Positions 1 through 8,006 of a DNA stretch of 64,000 bases are shown here, one piece after another. Position numbers and translations under genes: made by a program. The stretch covers positions 124,001 through 188,000 of the forward strand of contig NZ_JAACFU010000005.1 of NCBI RefSeq assembly GCF_029051725.1. The letters are read 5' to 3'. The number at the start of each line of letters is the position of its first letter. The stretch's first letter is position 1. Under the pieces are notes generated by a model that was not told where the DNA came from, made no database searches, and was given only the letters and a program-made list of their open reading frames with translations. This DNA comes from Bradyrhizobium sp. CSS354. Its GTDB lineage: Bacteria; Pseudomonadota; Alphaproteobacteria; Rhizobiales; Xanthobacteraceae.

Positions 1-2
1 TG

Positions 3-782
3 CCGGTGGTGACGCTGGAGGGAGGCGTCATCGTCACCAGATCCGGCGAGCCCCCGACCTTGATTGCCGAGGCGGGTGCGGGCCAGAGCATGACGCAGGC
101 CGCGCGTGATGCACTGCGGCGGGTCGACACCGTGCTGGAAGACAATTCGGGCCCGCTAAAGGACACCGTCGCGAATCTCAAGACCTTCTCCGATGGACTT
201 GCGCGCAACACCGGCAAGATTGACGGCATTCTGGCGGGCCTGGAGAAGATGACCGGCGGCGGAACGCCGGCGCAGAAAGTCACCTATGACCTGCGCACGC
301 CGCAGAACCTCGGTCCGGCCGGCAAGACGCTCTCGGCGTCACTGGCCATTCCCGAGCCGACGGCAGTCGCCATGCTGCAGACCCAGCGCATGCTGTTCGC
401 GCCGGACGGCGACAATCCGGGCTTTGCGAACTTCCTCTGGGCCGACAGCATTCCTAAGCTGGTACAGGCGCGGCTGATCGACAGTTTCGAGAATTACGAC
501 ATCGCCCACGCGCCGTTGCGCACGGCCGATCTCGGGCAGGCGGACTATCAGCTGCTGATCGACATCAGGCGCTTCCGCATTGCCACGGAGGGGGAGACAC
601 GGGTCGAGATCGGATTGTCGGCACGGATCGTCGACAAGAACGGCAAGGTGATCGCCTCGCGTCTCGTCGAGACCAGCGAAAAGCTCGACAAGGTCGAGCC
701 GGCCGTAGCGGTCGCAGCGTTCGATACGGCCTTCACGCGCATCGCGAAGGAGCTGATCGGCTGGACGGTGCAGGCGGTGTGA
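3..782 (+). CDS. MCE-type transporter substrate-binding / auxiliary lipoprotein fusion, C-terminal part
   Basis: The reading frame is open from the window edge, so this is the 3' part of a longer gene. The visible N-terminal part (about residues 25-90) is a helical stretch typical of the tail of MlaD/MCE proteins. The remaining 165 residues, from about KVTYDL onward, resemble the ABC-transport auxiliary domain (DUF330/PqiC type), with a beta-rich core and a closing segment ending IGWTVQAV. Fusions of these two domains are known in Alphaproteobacteria and act in the periplasm in MCE/ABC lipid transport between the membranes. The ATPase and permease would be expected upstream, outside the window. 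The gene converges on the cytochrome gene, with six bases between the two ends. The family call is by resemblance; the lipid substrate is not shown. Confidence 0.7.
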   Translation, partial: PVVTLEGGVIVTRSGEPPTLIAEAGAGQSMTQAARDALRRVDTVLEDNSGPLKDTVANLKTFSDGLARNTGKIDGILAGLEKMTGGGTPAQKVTYDLRTPQNLGPAGKTLSASLAIPEPTAVAMLQTQRMLFAPDGDNPGFANFLWADSIPKLVQARLIDSFENYDIAHAPLRTADLGQADYQLLIDIRRFRIATEGETRVEIGLSARIVDKNGKVIASRLVETSEKLDKVEPAVAVAAFDTAFTRIAKELIGWTVQAV

Positions 783-788
783 CGCCGG

Positions 789-1103
789 CTATTCCAGGGT
801 CTTGAGGTAGGACAGCAGATCGTGGATCTGGTCCGGACTGAGCTCGAAGGCCGGCATGTCGGCGTGGCCGGTGTTGATGCCCTCGGCCAGCGCCTCCCCA
901 AGGCTCTCGATGGGATAACGCTGGTGCAGGGCCCGCAGCGGCGGTGCGACCTTGAGCGGACTGTTCGACGCACGGTCGATCGCGTGGCAGCGCGCGCAAT
1001 TGGCTCGCGCAAAGGCCTTGCCGCGTTGCTCGGACGGGGCCGCCAGGGCAGGCGTCATCAGAAGCAACCCGATCAACCCGTGACGCAGCGTTCCTTCCAG
1101 CAT
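789..1103 (-). CDS. small periplasmic c-type cytochrome
   Basis: A 104-residue monohaem cytochrome c. Residues 1-21 form a signal peptide ending ALA. The haem site CARCH lies at residues 36-40 (Cys36, Cys39, His40), and Met83 in GHADMP is the likely distal ligand. It ends in the usual class I C-terminal helix (DLLSYLKTLE). It probably acts as a soluble or loosely membrane-bound electron carrier in the periplasm. An FNR/FixK-type box centred 63 bp upstream of its ATG suggests induction under low oxygen. The redox partner cannot be told from the sequence. Confidence 0.85.
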   Translation of the reverse strand: MLEGTLRHGLIGLLLMTPALAAPSEQRGKAFARANCARCHAIDRASNSPLKVAPPLRALHQRYPIESLGEALAEGINTGHADMPAFELSPDQIHDLLSYLKTLE

Positions 1104-1159
1104 GTAAAGTGACCCCGTTTAAGTCTGGGAGAAGAATAGGGCGGGGATTCCCCCCAAAA

Positions 1160-1173
1160 TTGATCTGGGTCAA
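1160..1173. promoter_or_regulatory. FNR/FixK-type box between cytochrome c and fnr-like genes
   Basis: TTGATCTGGGTCAA matches the TTGAT-N4-ATCAA consensus with one mismatch. It lies in the divergent intergenic space, so it could activate the cytochrome gene on the minus strand, autoregulate the FNR homologue on the plus strand, or both. Binding is inferred, not shown. Confidence 0.65.
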
Positions 1174-1251
1174 CCGGCTTTGGCGCAGTGCAGTAAAATG
1201 CAGCCGCGCGGCGGAATGGGCCTGATGGGCAGCCGGCGCTTGGAGCGGTCG

Positions 1252-1962
1252 ATGAAGCCCGTGGTCACGATTGAGCCGAACTGGCAGCTTTGCAGCGATT
1301 GCGCTGTCCGCGCATCTGCGGTTTGTTCGTCGTTGGATGCGGTCGAGCTTCGGGAATTCGAGCATCTCGGTCGGCGCGTCCATTTTTCCTCAGGCGAGAC
1401 TGTGTTCTCCGAGGAGGACATCACGACCTCGTTCTACAATCTCGTCGAGGGCGTCATGCGGCTGTACAAGCTGCTGACCGACGGCCGCCGGCAGATCGTG
1501 GGCTTTGCCTTGCCCGGCGATTTCTTGGGGATGAATGTTTCGGGCAGGCACAATTTTTCGGCCGATGCGATCGGCGCGGTGACCGTATGCCAGTTCGCTA
1601 AGGCACCTTTCGGCCGTTTCATCGAGGACCGGCTGCACCTCCTCAGGCGGATCAACGAACTGGCAATTCGCGAGCTGAACCAGGCCCGGGACCACATGGT
1701 CCTGCTCGGCCGCCGTTCGGCGGACGAAAAGGTTGCTGCCTTTCTGCTCGGCTGGCGCGAGCGGCTGGTCTCGCTGAAGGGGGCGTCGGACACGGTTCCG
1801 CTTCCAATGAGCCGCCAGGACATCGCCGACTACCTCGGCCTGACCATCGAGACCGTCAGCCGCACCTTCACCAAGCTGGAGCGCCACGGCGTGATCGAGA
1901 TCATTCATGGCGGGATCAGCCTGCTCGATCCGGCGAAGGTCGAGGCTCTGGCCGCAGCCTGA
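1252..1962 (+). CDS. FNR/FixK-type oxygen-responsive transcription regulator
   Basis: A 236-residue Crp/Fnr-family regulator with the features of an Fe-S oxygen sensor. Cys14, Cys17 and Cys25 form CX2CX7C, the spacing seen in rhizobial FnrN/FixK-type proteins, and Cys113 is the internal fourth ligand. An effector-type beta-barrel (about residues 35-120), a dimer helix and a winged HTH (about 187-210) follow. The recognition helix contains ETVSR (200-204), the FNR signature for TTGAT half-sites. ATG 1252 is chosen because a GGAG lies just upstream; longer in-frame starts back to TTG 1180 would overrun the box-proximal promoter. FNR boxes lie on both sides of the gene. It could be fnrN or the cysteine-containing FixK paralogue; the symbol is left open. 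Confidence 0.9.
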   Translation: MKPVVTIEPNWQLCSDCAVRASAVCSSLDAVELREFEHLGRRVHFSSGETVFSEEDITTSFYNLVEGVMRLYKLLTDGRRQIVGFALPGDFLGMNVSGRHNFSADAIGAVTVCQFAKAPFGRFIEDRLHLLRRINELAIRELNQARDHMVLLGRRSADEKVAAFLLGWRERLVSLKGASDTVPLPMSRQDIADYLGLTIETVSRTFTKLERHGVIEIIHGGISLLDPAKVEALAAA

Positions 1963-1985
1963 TTCCGACGTAGCGCGGCTCAATT

Positions 1986-1999
1986 TTGACCGGGATCAA
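1986..1999. promoter_or_regulatory. FNR/FixK-type box upstream of a small membrane protein gene
   Basis: TTGACCGGGATCAA matches TTGAT-N4-ATCAA with one mismatch. It is centred about 60 bp before the ATG of the 42-residue membrane protein, which fits class II activation (box near -41.5) with a leader of roughly 18 nt. It begins 23 bp after the stop of the FNR homologue. Confidence 0.65.
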
Positions 2000-2051
2000 T
2001 GTGTTCGGCCGCGTGCCCCGAATAATGCCTGAAACCACAGGGGAGGGCATC

Positions 2052-2180
2052 ATGCCGGCTGACGCGTTGCTTATGAGCATCGTGGCAATCTTTGTCACAT
2101 TCGCCGGGGCACTGGTCTGGGCAGACCGGCAGACCAGCGCAAGCCGGCCCGAGTCGGACGTCAAGCCTCGAAGCTCCTGA
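2052..2180 (+). CDS. 42-residue single-pass membrane protein under an FNR-type box
   Basis: A short gene of 42 codons starting ATG with a GGGAGGG ribosome binding site 3-10 nt upstream. Residues about 4-24 (ALLMSIVAIFVTFAGALVW) form one hydrophobic helix, followed by a polar, positively charged tail. Size and layout recall small accessory subunits of respiratory complexes such as CcoQ or CydX types, but no family signature is visible. The upstream FNR/FixK box and the adjacent FNR gene point to microoxic expression. Whether it is translated is inferred from the ribosome binding site, start codon and helix together. Confidence 0.6.
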   Translation: MPADALLMSIVAIFVTFAGALVWADRQTSASRPESDVKPRSS

Positions 2181-2454
2181 GATCACGGTCGCATTTTGCG
2201 GCACTCGCGGCGCGGGCTATGCCGTGCGAGTTCGGGATGGTTGGCAGCGCCTCAACGCAAGGCGGCTTGCGGCGCTTGCAACTCTGCATCGACCGGGACG
2301 CATTGGCTCATCCTTCGGCTGCGGGCTTTGTGCCTGACCGCGGCATTTTCGCCGCGTTTGCCTCAAATGGGGGCGCATGCTTTCCGGTTGAAAAACTGGG
2401 CTACACTGACTACGCAGGGACCCCAGTGCCTCGCAGTCTTAGGAGCCCAGTGGC

Positions 2455-3183
2455 GTGCCTCAGGACAAGACCGGCGACGACCCCCGACAAGCGGCGGGGA
2501 ATAAATTATCGGTCCTGCGCAAGCACCCGATCTTTGCGGATCTGGAGCCGGAGGCGCTGGATCAGCTTTGCCGTTACGCCAAGCACACCACGGTGAAGCG
2601 TGGCGCGACGATCGCCGCCAAGGGCGATCCCGGCAACAATCTGTTCGCGGTGATCACAGGGACGGTGAAGATTTCCTCTTCGTCGCCTGACGGTCGCAAC
2701 GCCATTCTCAATCTGATCGGTCCTGGAGAGATCTTCGGCGAAATCGCGGTGCTCGACGGCGCCCCCAGGTCGGCCGATGCGACCGCCAACACCAATTGCG
2801 AGCTCTACATCATCGATCGCCGGGACTTCCTGCCGTTCGTGAAGAGCCAGCCGGCGCTCGCAATGAAATTCATCGAGCTGCTCTGCGCGCGCCTGCGCTG
2901 GACCAGCCAGCAGGTCGAGCAGGTGATCCTGCAAAATCTGCCGGGCCGGCTCGCGAGCGCACTGCTCGGCCTCACCGAAGAGCGCAAGTTCGACTCCGGC
3001 AGCGGCACGCTTGTCATCACGCAGCAGGAGATCAGCGAGATGGTGGGGATGACACGCGAGAGCATCAACAAGCAATTGCGTGCCTGGGCGGGCCGCAACT
3101 GGGTTCGCCTCGAGCACGGCGCCATTGTCGTGCTCGACATTGATGCCTTGCGCGAACTCGCCGAGAGCGGGCTCGACAGCTAG
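2455..3183 (+). CDS. Crp-family cyclic-nucleotide-type transcription regulator
   Basis: A 242-residue Crp/Fnr-superfamily protein without a cysteine cluster. The phosphate-binding cassette FGEIAVLDGAPRSADATA (about residues 94-111) is close to that of cAMP-binding domains. A long dimer helix and a C-terminal winged HTH (about 189-212, QQEISEMVGMTRESINKQL) follow. The start is GTG 2455, with AGGAG nine bases upstream. It lacks the FNR ETVSR recognition motif, so its targets should differ from those of its neighbour. Its stop codon overlaps the stop of the convergent cyclase gene in a shared CTAG. The effector is likely a cyclic nucleotide but is not proven. Confidence 0.88.
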   Translation: MPQDKTGDDPRQAAGNKLSVLRKHPIFADLEPEALDQLCRYAKHTTVKRGATIAAKGDPGNNLFAVITGTVKISSSSPDGRNAILNLIGPGEIFGEIAVLDGAPRSADATANTNCELYIIDRRDFLPFVKSQPALAMKFIELLCARLRWTSQQVEQVILQNLPGRLASALLGLTEERKFDSGSGTLVITQQEISEMVGMTRESINKQLRAWAGRNWVRLEHGAIVVLDIDALRELAESGLDS

Positions 3184-3956
3184 CTGTCGATGACCGCGAC
3201 GGCGCGGGTCCAGCCCGCGGAGGCCCGCTCGATTTTCACTGGAAAGCACGAGACGGTGAACCCGGTCGAAGGCAGCTGGCCGAGATTGTGCAGCTTCTCG
3301 AGATGGCAATAGCCGATGTGCCGCCCCGCCTTGTGGCCCTCCCAGATCAGGCCGGCATCTTTCGTTTCGGCATATTTCTTCGCGGTGTGGACGAACGGCG
3401 CGTCCCAGCTCCAGCCGTCGGTGCCGGTCAGCCGCACGCCGCGTTCGAGCAGATACATGGTGGCCTCATAGCCCATGCCGCAGCCTGAGCTGACATAGTC
3501 GGCTTGGCCGAACTTGGCGCCGGCGCCGGTGTTGACGACGACGATCTCCAGCGGCGACAGCGCATGCCCGATCCGCCTCAACTCCTTCTCGATGTCGTCG
3601 GCGCTCGCGACATAGCCGTCGGGGAGATGCCGGAAGTCGAGCTTCACGCCGGGCTGAAAGCACCATTCCAGCGGCACTTCGTCGATCGTCCATGACCGTT
3701 CGCCGCGATTCATGGTTGGATGGAAGTGCCAGGGCGCATCGAGATGCGTGCCGTTATGGGTCGACAGCGAGACCTGCTCGACGGCCCAGCCCTGGCCGTC
3801 CGGCAGGTCCTGTGCCGTGAGGCCGTCGAAGAACTGCAGCATCCGCGGCAGGCCCTGCTGGTGATCGATGTACTGGATCGTCGGGTGATTGCCCGGCGGA
3901 TCCGCCGTCACGTCGTTTCTGAGCGGCACGGAAATGTCGATCAGCTTCCGCGGCAT
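3180..3956 (-). CDS. cyclase-family metal-dependent hydrolase (kynurenine formamidase-like)
   Basis: A 258-residue member of the Cyclase family (PF04199 type). The diagnostic metal motif HNGTHLDAPWH spans residues 67-77, with His67, His71, Asp73 and His77 as expected Mn/Zn ligands. Members hydrolyse N-formylkynurenine, isatin or related amides and lactones; the substrate here is unknown. GAGGA sits directly against ATG 3962 but six bases from ATG 3956, so the second ATG is preferred. It is divergent from the TRAP transporter 321 bp away, which suggests a shared substrate pathway. Confidence 0.85.
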   Translation of the reverse strand: MPRKLIDISVPLRNDVTADPPGNHPTIQYIDHQQGLPRMLQFFDGLTAQDLPDGQGWAVEQVSLSTHNGTHLDAPWHFHPTMNRGERSWTIDEVPLEWCFQPGVKLDFRHLPDGYVASADDIEKELRRIGHALSPLEIVVVNTGAGAKFGQADYVSSGCGMGYEATMYLLERGVRLTGTDGWSWDAPFVHTAKKYAETKDAGLIWEGHKAGRHIGYCHLEKLHNLGQLPSTGFTVSCFPVKIERASAGWTRAVAVIDS

Positions 3957-4112
3957 GGGCATTCCTCGGGATGGTTCGCTTCGTTTTGCAGCATCTTGAG
4001 GGGGCCGCACCGGCGGCGTCAAGCAACGCGCATGAACGCTTCCCGCGCCAGACGGTAGATGATTTCGGAAAAACTGGTCGATGAGCCGGTGTCTGCCCAA
4101 ACCGGGTCGATC

Positions 4113-4141
4113 CATCGATGCAACTCTAGCATTGATCGATG
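4113..4141. promoter_or_regulatory. imperfect inverted repeat in the cyclase/dctP divergent promoter region
   Basis: The 321-bp gap 3957-4277 contains no gene. It holds CATCGATGCAA and TTGATCGATG as near-complementary arms with one inserted base, which could be an operator for a local regulator. No clear sigma-70 or sigma-54 hexamers are identified. Confidence 0.3.
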
Positions 4142-4277
4142 CCGGATTTGGCTTGGACAGGGAATGCCGCGCGCCCTAGGGACGACGATGGCGCTTGACT
4201 TCACACCAGAAGTGGAGCGACCCAAGGCGGCCCGCAGCATCTGCCCAACGACATAATCAATTCAGGAGGAAGCCCAG

Positions 4278-5249
4278 ATGAAGATACTTACCGGCATCAT
4301 CGCAGCCGCTCTGCTGGCGGTCTCAGCCCCCTTGGCGACCGCACGCGATTTCCGTTCCGCCGACATCCATCCCGCCGATTATCCGACCGTCGAAGCCGTC
4401 AAGTTCATGGGCAAGCAGCTCGCCGCGGCGAGCGGCGGCAAGCTTGGCGTGAAGGTGTTTCCCAACGGAGCCTTGGGCTCCGAGAAGGACACCATCGAGC
4501 AGCTCAAGATCGGCGCCCTCGACATGATGCGGATCAACGCATCGCCCTTGAACAACTTCGTGCCGGAAACCATCGCGTTGTGCCTGCCCTTCATCTTCCG
4601 GGACACGCAGCACATGCGCACCGTCCTTGACGGGCCGATCGGCGACGAGATCCTGGCGGCCATGGCGCCCGCCGGCCTGGTCGGCCTCGCCTATTATGAC
4701 AGCGGCGCCCGGTCCATTTACACCGTCAAGGCCCCGATCAAGTCGCTCGCGGACCTCAAGGGTCTGAAGATTCGCGTCCAGCAATCCGATCTGTGGGTCG
4801 GCATGATCCAGAGCCTCGGGGCCAATCCGACGCCGATGCCCTATGGCGAGGTCTATACCGCTCTCAAGACCGGTCTGGTGGACGCTGCCGAGAACAACTG
4901 GCCGTCTTACGAGTCCTCGCGCCACTTCGAGGCCGCCAAGTTCTACAACATCACCGAACACTCTTTGGCGCCCGAAGTTCTCGTGATGTCCAAGACGGTC
5001 TGGGACACGCTGAGCAAGGATGACCAGGCGATGGTCCGCAAGGCGGCGAAGGAATCGGTTCCCGTCATGCGCAAGCTCTGGGACGAGCGTGAGCAGGCGT
5101 CCCGCAAGACCGTCGAGGCGGCCGGCGTTCAGGTCGTGACGATCGCCAACAAGGCGGAGTTCGTCGACGCGATGAAGCCGGTATACGACAAGTTCGCCGG
5201 TGACGAGAAGCTGAAGGGCCTCGTCAAGCGTATCCAGGACACGAAGTAA
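4278..5249 (+). CDS. dctP: TRAP transporter periplasmic substrate-binding protein (DctP family)
   Basis: A 323-residue DctP-family solute receptor. Residues 1-22 are a signal peptide ending ATA. The body has the typical TRAP elements: the GALGSEKDTIEQLKIG region, the GLKIRVQQS arginine segment that binds the ligand carboxylate, and YGEVYTALKTGLVDAAENN before the hinge helix. It has a strong AGGAGGA ribosome site. It captures an organic acid in the periplasm and passes it to the DctQM permease encoded next. A long hairpin follows the stop codon, probably lowering permease expression relative to the receptor. The substrate is unknown; the divergent cyclase and downstream SDR suggest a hydroxy- or keto-acid. 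Confidence 0.93.
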   Translation: MKILTGIIAAALLAVSAPLATARDFRSADIHPADYPTVEAVKFMGKQLAAASGGKLGVKVFPNGALGSEKDTIEQLKIGALDMMRINASPLNNFVPETIALCLPFIFRDTQHMRTVLDGPIGDEILAAMAPAGLVGLAYYDSGARSIYTVKAPIKSLADLKGLKIRVQQSDLWVGMIQSLGANPTPMPYGEVYTALKTGLVDAAENNWPSYESSRHFEAAKFYNITEHSLAPEVLVMSKTVWDTLSKDDQAMVRKAAKESVPVMRKLWDEREQASRKTVEAAGVQVVTIANKAEFVDAMKPVYDKFAGDEKLKGLVKRIQDTK

Positions 5250-5256
5250 GACCATT

Positions 5257-5298
5257 GCGTCGGTCCGGCGTCGCCGATTGGCGACACCGGACCGACGC
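5257..5298 (+). terminator. intercistronic hairpin between dctP and dctQ
   Basis: Arms 5257-5275 and 5280-5298 are 19 bp long with a single mismatch, around a four-base GATT loop. There is no T-tract, so this is more likely a processing, mRNA-stabilising or partial attenuation structure than a full terminator. Such hairpins are common between abundant binding proteins and their permeases. Confidence 0.7.
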
Positions 5299-5335
5299 GT
5301 TGGAGGCGCGCAAGGAGACTTGCAAGGAGACTTGG

Positions 5336-5884
5336 ATGACAGACCCTCACATCGCAGACCACGAACTGGACGTAGCCGGACGCCCGTCCACCGGCTTGCT
5401 GTCCCGGATCAATGCTCCCGTCGCTCGGCTGGGCATGTATCTGTCGGTGACCGGGCTGCTCGTGATCGTCACCATCGTCTTCTACCAGGTGTTCGGACGT
5501 TATGTGCTCAATTCCAGCCCGACCTGGACGGAGAACCTTGCCTTGGTTCTGATCCTCTATGTCACGTTGATCGGCGCCGCTGTCGGCGTGCGCGATGCCG
5601 GGCATATCGGCATGGACAGTTTGCTGGTGATGCTGCCGGATCACGCACGAGAGAAAATCGAGATCGTCATCCACGTCCTGGTGGCCGGGTTCGGCGTTGC
5701 GATGGCCTATAACGGCTGGATCCTCGGAGCGTCGGTCGGAACCGTGAAGATCCCCAATCTCGGTCTGCCCGAGGTCATCCGCTACGTGCCGCTGATCGCC
5801 TCCGGTGTCCTGATCGTATCGTTTTCAATCGAGCACATCATTGCTCTCCTGCGCGGCGAAGAGGTCGTCCCCTCATGGAACTGA
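5336..5884 (+). CDS. dctQ: TRAP transporter small permease subunit (DctQ family)
   Basis: A 182-residue membrane protein with four hydrophobic helices, the usual DctQ topology, including the conserved NSSPTWTENLALVLILYV segment after helix 1-2. ATG 5336 is chosen because AAGGAGA lies just upstream and the N-terminal cytoplasmic stretch has normal length. It forms the small subunit of the sodium-coupled TRAP permease with DctM. Its 3' end overlaps the dctM start by 10 bp, indicating translational coupling. Confidence 0.9.
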   Translation: MTDPHIADHELDVAGRPSTGLLSRINAPVARLGMYLSVTGLLVIVTIVFYQVFGRYVLNSSPTWTENLALVLILYVTLIGAAVGVRDAGHIGMDSLLVMLPDHAREKIEIVIHVLVAGFGVAMAYNGWILGASVGTVKIPNLGLPEVIRYVPLIASGVLIVSFSIEHIIALLRGEEVVPSWN

Positions 5885-7167
5885 TCATCCTCGGCGCCAC
5901 TTTCTTCGGCTTCCTGATCCTCGGCGTCCCCGTCGCCTTTGCGATCGGCCTCTCGGCGATTTGCACCATCCTCTACGAAGGCCTGCCGGTCGCCGTCATC
6001 TTCCAGCAGATGATGTCGGGGATGAACATCTTCTCCTTCCTCGCCATCCCGTTCTTCGTCTTCAGCGGTGAGCTGATGCTGCATGGCGGCGTCGCCGACA
6101 AGATCGTGCAGCTCGCCAAGAATCTCGTCGGACACATCCGCGGCGGGCTCGGCATGTCGAACGTGGTCGCCTGCACGCTGTTCGGCGGCGTGTCCGGCTC
6201 GCCTGTCGCCGACGTGTCGGCGATGGGGGCGGTGATGATCCCCATGATGAAGAAGGAAGGTTTCGACACCGACTATGCCGTCAACGTCACGACCCATGCG
6301 TCGCTGGTCGGAGCCTTGATGCCGACCAGTCACAACATGATCATTTATGCGCTCGCCGCCGGCGGCAAGGTCTCGATCGGCGCGCTGATCGCCGCCGGTC
6401 TCCTGCCGGCACTGGTGCTGATGGTGTGCATGCTGGTCGCCGCTTACGCGGTCGCGGTGAAGCGCGGCTACCCGGCCGGCAAGTTCCCGGGCTGGCCCGC
6501 GGTTTTTCGCTCGCTCGCGGCCGCTCTGCCCGGCCTTCTGATCATCGGCATCATCCTGGCGGGCATCCTGTCCGGCGTGTTCACGGCAACCGAATCCGCG
6601 GCGGTCGCGGTCACCTACACGATCCTGTTGACGTTCTTCATCTACCGCACCATGACCTTGCCGAACTTCCTGCGCGCTGCGGCCAAGGCGGTGAAGACCA
6701 CGGGCGTGGTGCTGCTGCTGATCGGCGTCTCCACCATGTTCCAGTATCTGATGGGACTTTACGAGGTGGCCGACTTCGCCGGCGAGATGATGAGCAAGGT
6801 CTCGACCCAACCCTGGGTCATCTTCCTGCTCATCAACGTCATCCTGTTCGTGCTGGGCACGTTCATGGACATGGCAGCGACCATCCTGATCTGCACGCCC
6901 ATCTTCCTGCCGATCGCGATGAAGGCGGGCATGGATCCGGTACAGTTCGGCATGCTGATGCTGATCAACTGCGCACTCGGGCTGAACACCCCGCCGGTCG
7001 GGACCACGCAATTCGTGGGCTGCGCCATCGGCGGCATCTCGGTGGGTGCGGTGATGCGCACCATCCTGCCGTTCTATGCCGCCCTGATCGCAGCTCTGAT
7101 GTTCGTGACCTACGTCCCCGCCTTCTCGCTGTGGCTGCCCCGCCTGCTGATGGGCTACAAGGGATAG
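5875..7167 (+). CDS. dctM: TRAP transporter large permease subunit (DctM family)
   Basis: A 430-residue polytopic inner-membrane protein of the DctM type. It is hydrophobic throughout with 11-12 predicted helices, and has typical family segments such as SNVVACTLFGGVSGSPVADV near residue 100 and LGLNTPPVGT in the C-terminal half. It carries the substrate across the membrane with sodium. The start overlaps dctQ. A short-chain dehydrogenase follows after 23 bp and is probably co-transcribed. Confidence 0.95.
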   Translation: MELIILGATFFGFLILGVPVAFAIGLSAICTILYEGLPVAVIFQQMMSGMNIFSFLAIPFFVFSGELMLHGGVADKIVQLAKNLVGHIRGGLGMSNVVACTLFGGVSGSPVADVSAMGAVMIPMMKKEGFDTDYAVNVTTHASLVGALMPTSHNMIIYALAAGGKVSIGALIAAGLLPALVLMVCMLVAAYAVAVKRGYPAGKFPGWPAVFRSLAAALPGLLIIGIILAGILSGVFTATESAAVAVTYTILLTFFIYRTMTLPNFLRAAAKAVKTTGVVLLLIGVSTMFQYLMGLYEVADFAGEMMSKVSTQPWVIFLLINVILFVLGTFMDMAATILICTPIFLPIAMKAGMDPVQFGMLMLINCALGLNTPPVGTTQFVGCAIGGISVGAVMRTILPFYAALIAALMFVTYVPAFSLWLPRLLMGYKG

Positions 7168-7190
7168 CAGCAATACAGGAGAATCTATCC

Positions 7191-7997
7191 GTGACTGACT
7201 ATCGCAAGCTCTTCGATCTCACCGGCAAGACGGCCGTGGTGCTCGGCGCCGCCTCTGGGATCGGCAAGTCGTCGGCCGAGGCGCTGGCCGGGCTCGGCGC
7301 CCGTGTCGTCTGCGCCGATCGCGCGCTCGACGCCGCCGAAGCAACCGCCGCCGGCATTCGCGAGAAGGGCGGCTGGGCCGAGGCGGCTGCGTGCGACGCG
7401 GCGAACGCTGCGGACGTCAATGCGCTGGCCAAGACCGCGATGCAGAAATTCTCGCGGCTCGACATCGCGGTGACGACGCCCGGGCTCAACATCCGCAAGA
7501 CTATCCTCGACTACACTGAGGAGGATCTCGACCGCGTCCTCAACCTCAATATCAAGGGCACGGTCTGGTTCTTCCAGGCCTTCGGCCGCATCATGGTCGA
7601 GCAGAAGGGCGGCAGCATTATTGCCTGCTCCTCGGTGCGGGCGGTGACCATCGAGCCGGGCCTCGGCGTCTACGGCTCGACCAAGGCGGCCATCGGCCTG
7701 CTGGTGAAGGGCTTTGCCTCCGAGGTTGGACGCTCCGGCGTGCGCGTCAACGCGATCGCGCCGAGCATCGCCGAGACCGCGCTAACCGGCCCGTTCAAGC
7801 AGCGTCCCGACATCTACAATCTCTACGCCGGCCACACCGTGTTCAACCGCTGGAGCAGCGCCGACGAGGTCGCCACCGCCGTCGCCTATCTCGCCTCGGA
7901 CGCCGCGAGCTATGTCAGCGGCAGCACGCTGTTCGTCGATGGCGGCTGGACCGCCGTCGACGGTCCGCCGACCGGCCTCACCCAGTTGCAAAGATAG
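7191..7997 (+). CDS. short-chain dehydrogenase/reductase of the TRAP operon
   Basis: A 268-residue classical SDR. The Rossmann motif GAASGIG is at residues 19-25. Asn120 (LNLN), Ser147/148 (ACSS), Tyr161 and Lys165 (YGSTK) make up the catalytic tetrad, and the C-terminus has the typical YVSGSTLFVDGGW. The start is GTG 7191 with AGGAGA eight bases upstream. An Asp-type residue after strand 2 (CADR) favours NAD over NADP. Its place directly after dctM suggests it oxidises the imported hydroxy compound. The exact substrate is not deducible. Confidence 0.9.
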   Translation: MTDYRKLFDLTGKTAVVLGAASGIGKSSAEALAGLGARVVCADRALDAAEATAAGIREKGGWAEAAACDAANAADVNALAKTAMQKFSRLDIAVTTPGLNIRKTILDYTEEDLDRVLNLNIKGTVWFFQAFGRIMVEQKGGSIIACSSVRAVTIEPGLGVYGSTKAAIGLLVKGFASEVGRSGVRVNAIAPSIAETALTGPFKQRPDIYNLYAGHTVFNRWSSADEVATAVAYLASDAASYVSGSTLFVDGGWTAVDGPPTGLTQLQR

Positions 7998-8006
7998 AGC
8001 AGTTAT

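Noticed and set aside
5782..7173. 463-codon minus-strand frame over dctM
   Set aside because: Antisense shadow of a clear permease gene; His/Asp/Gln-rich composition.
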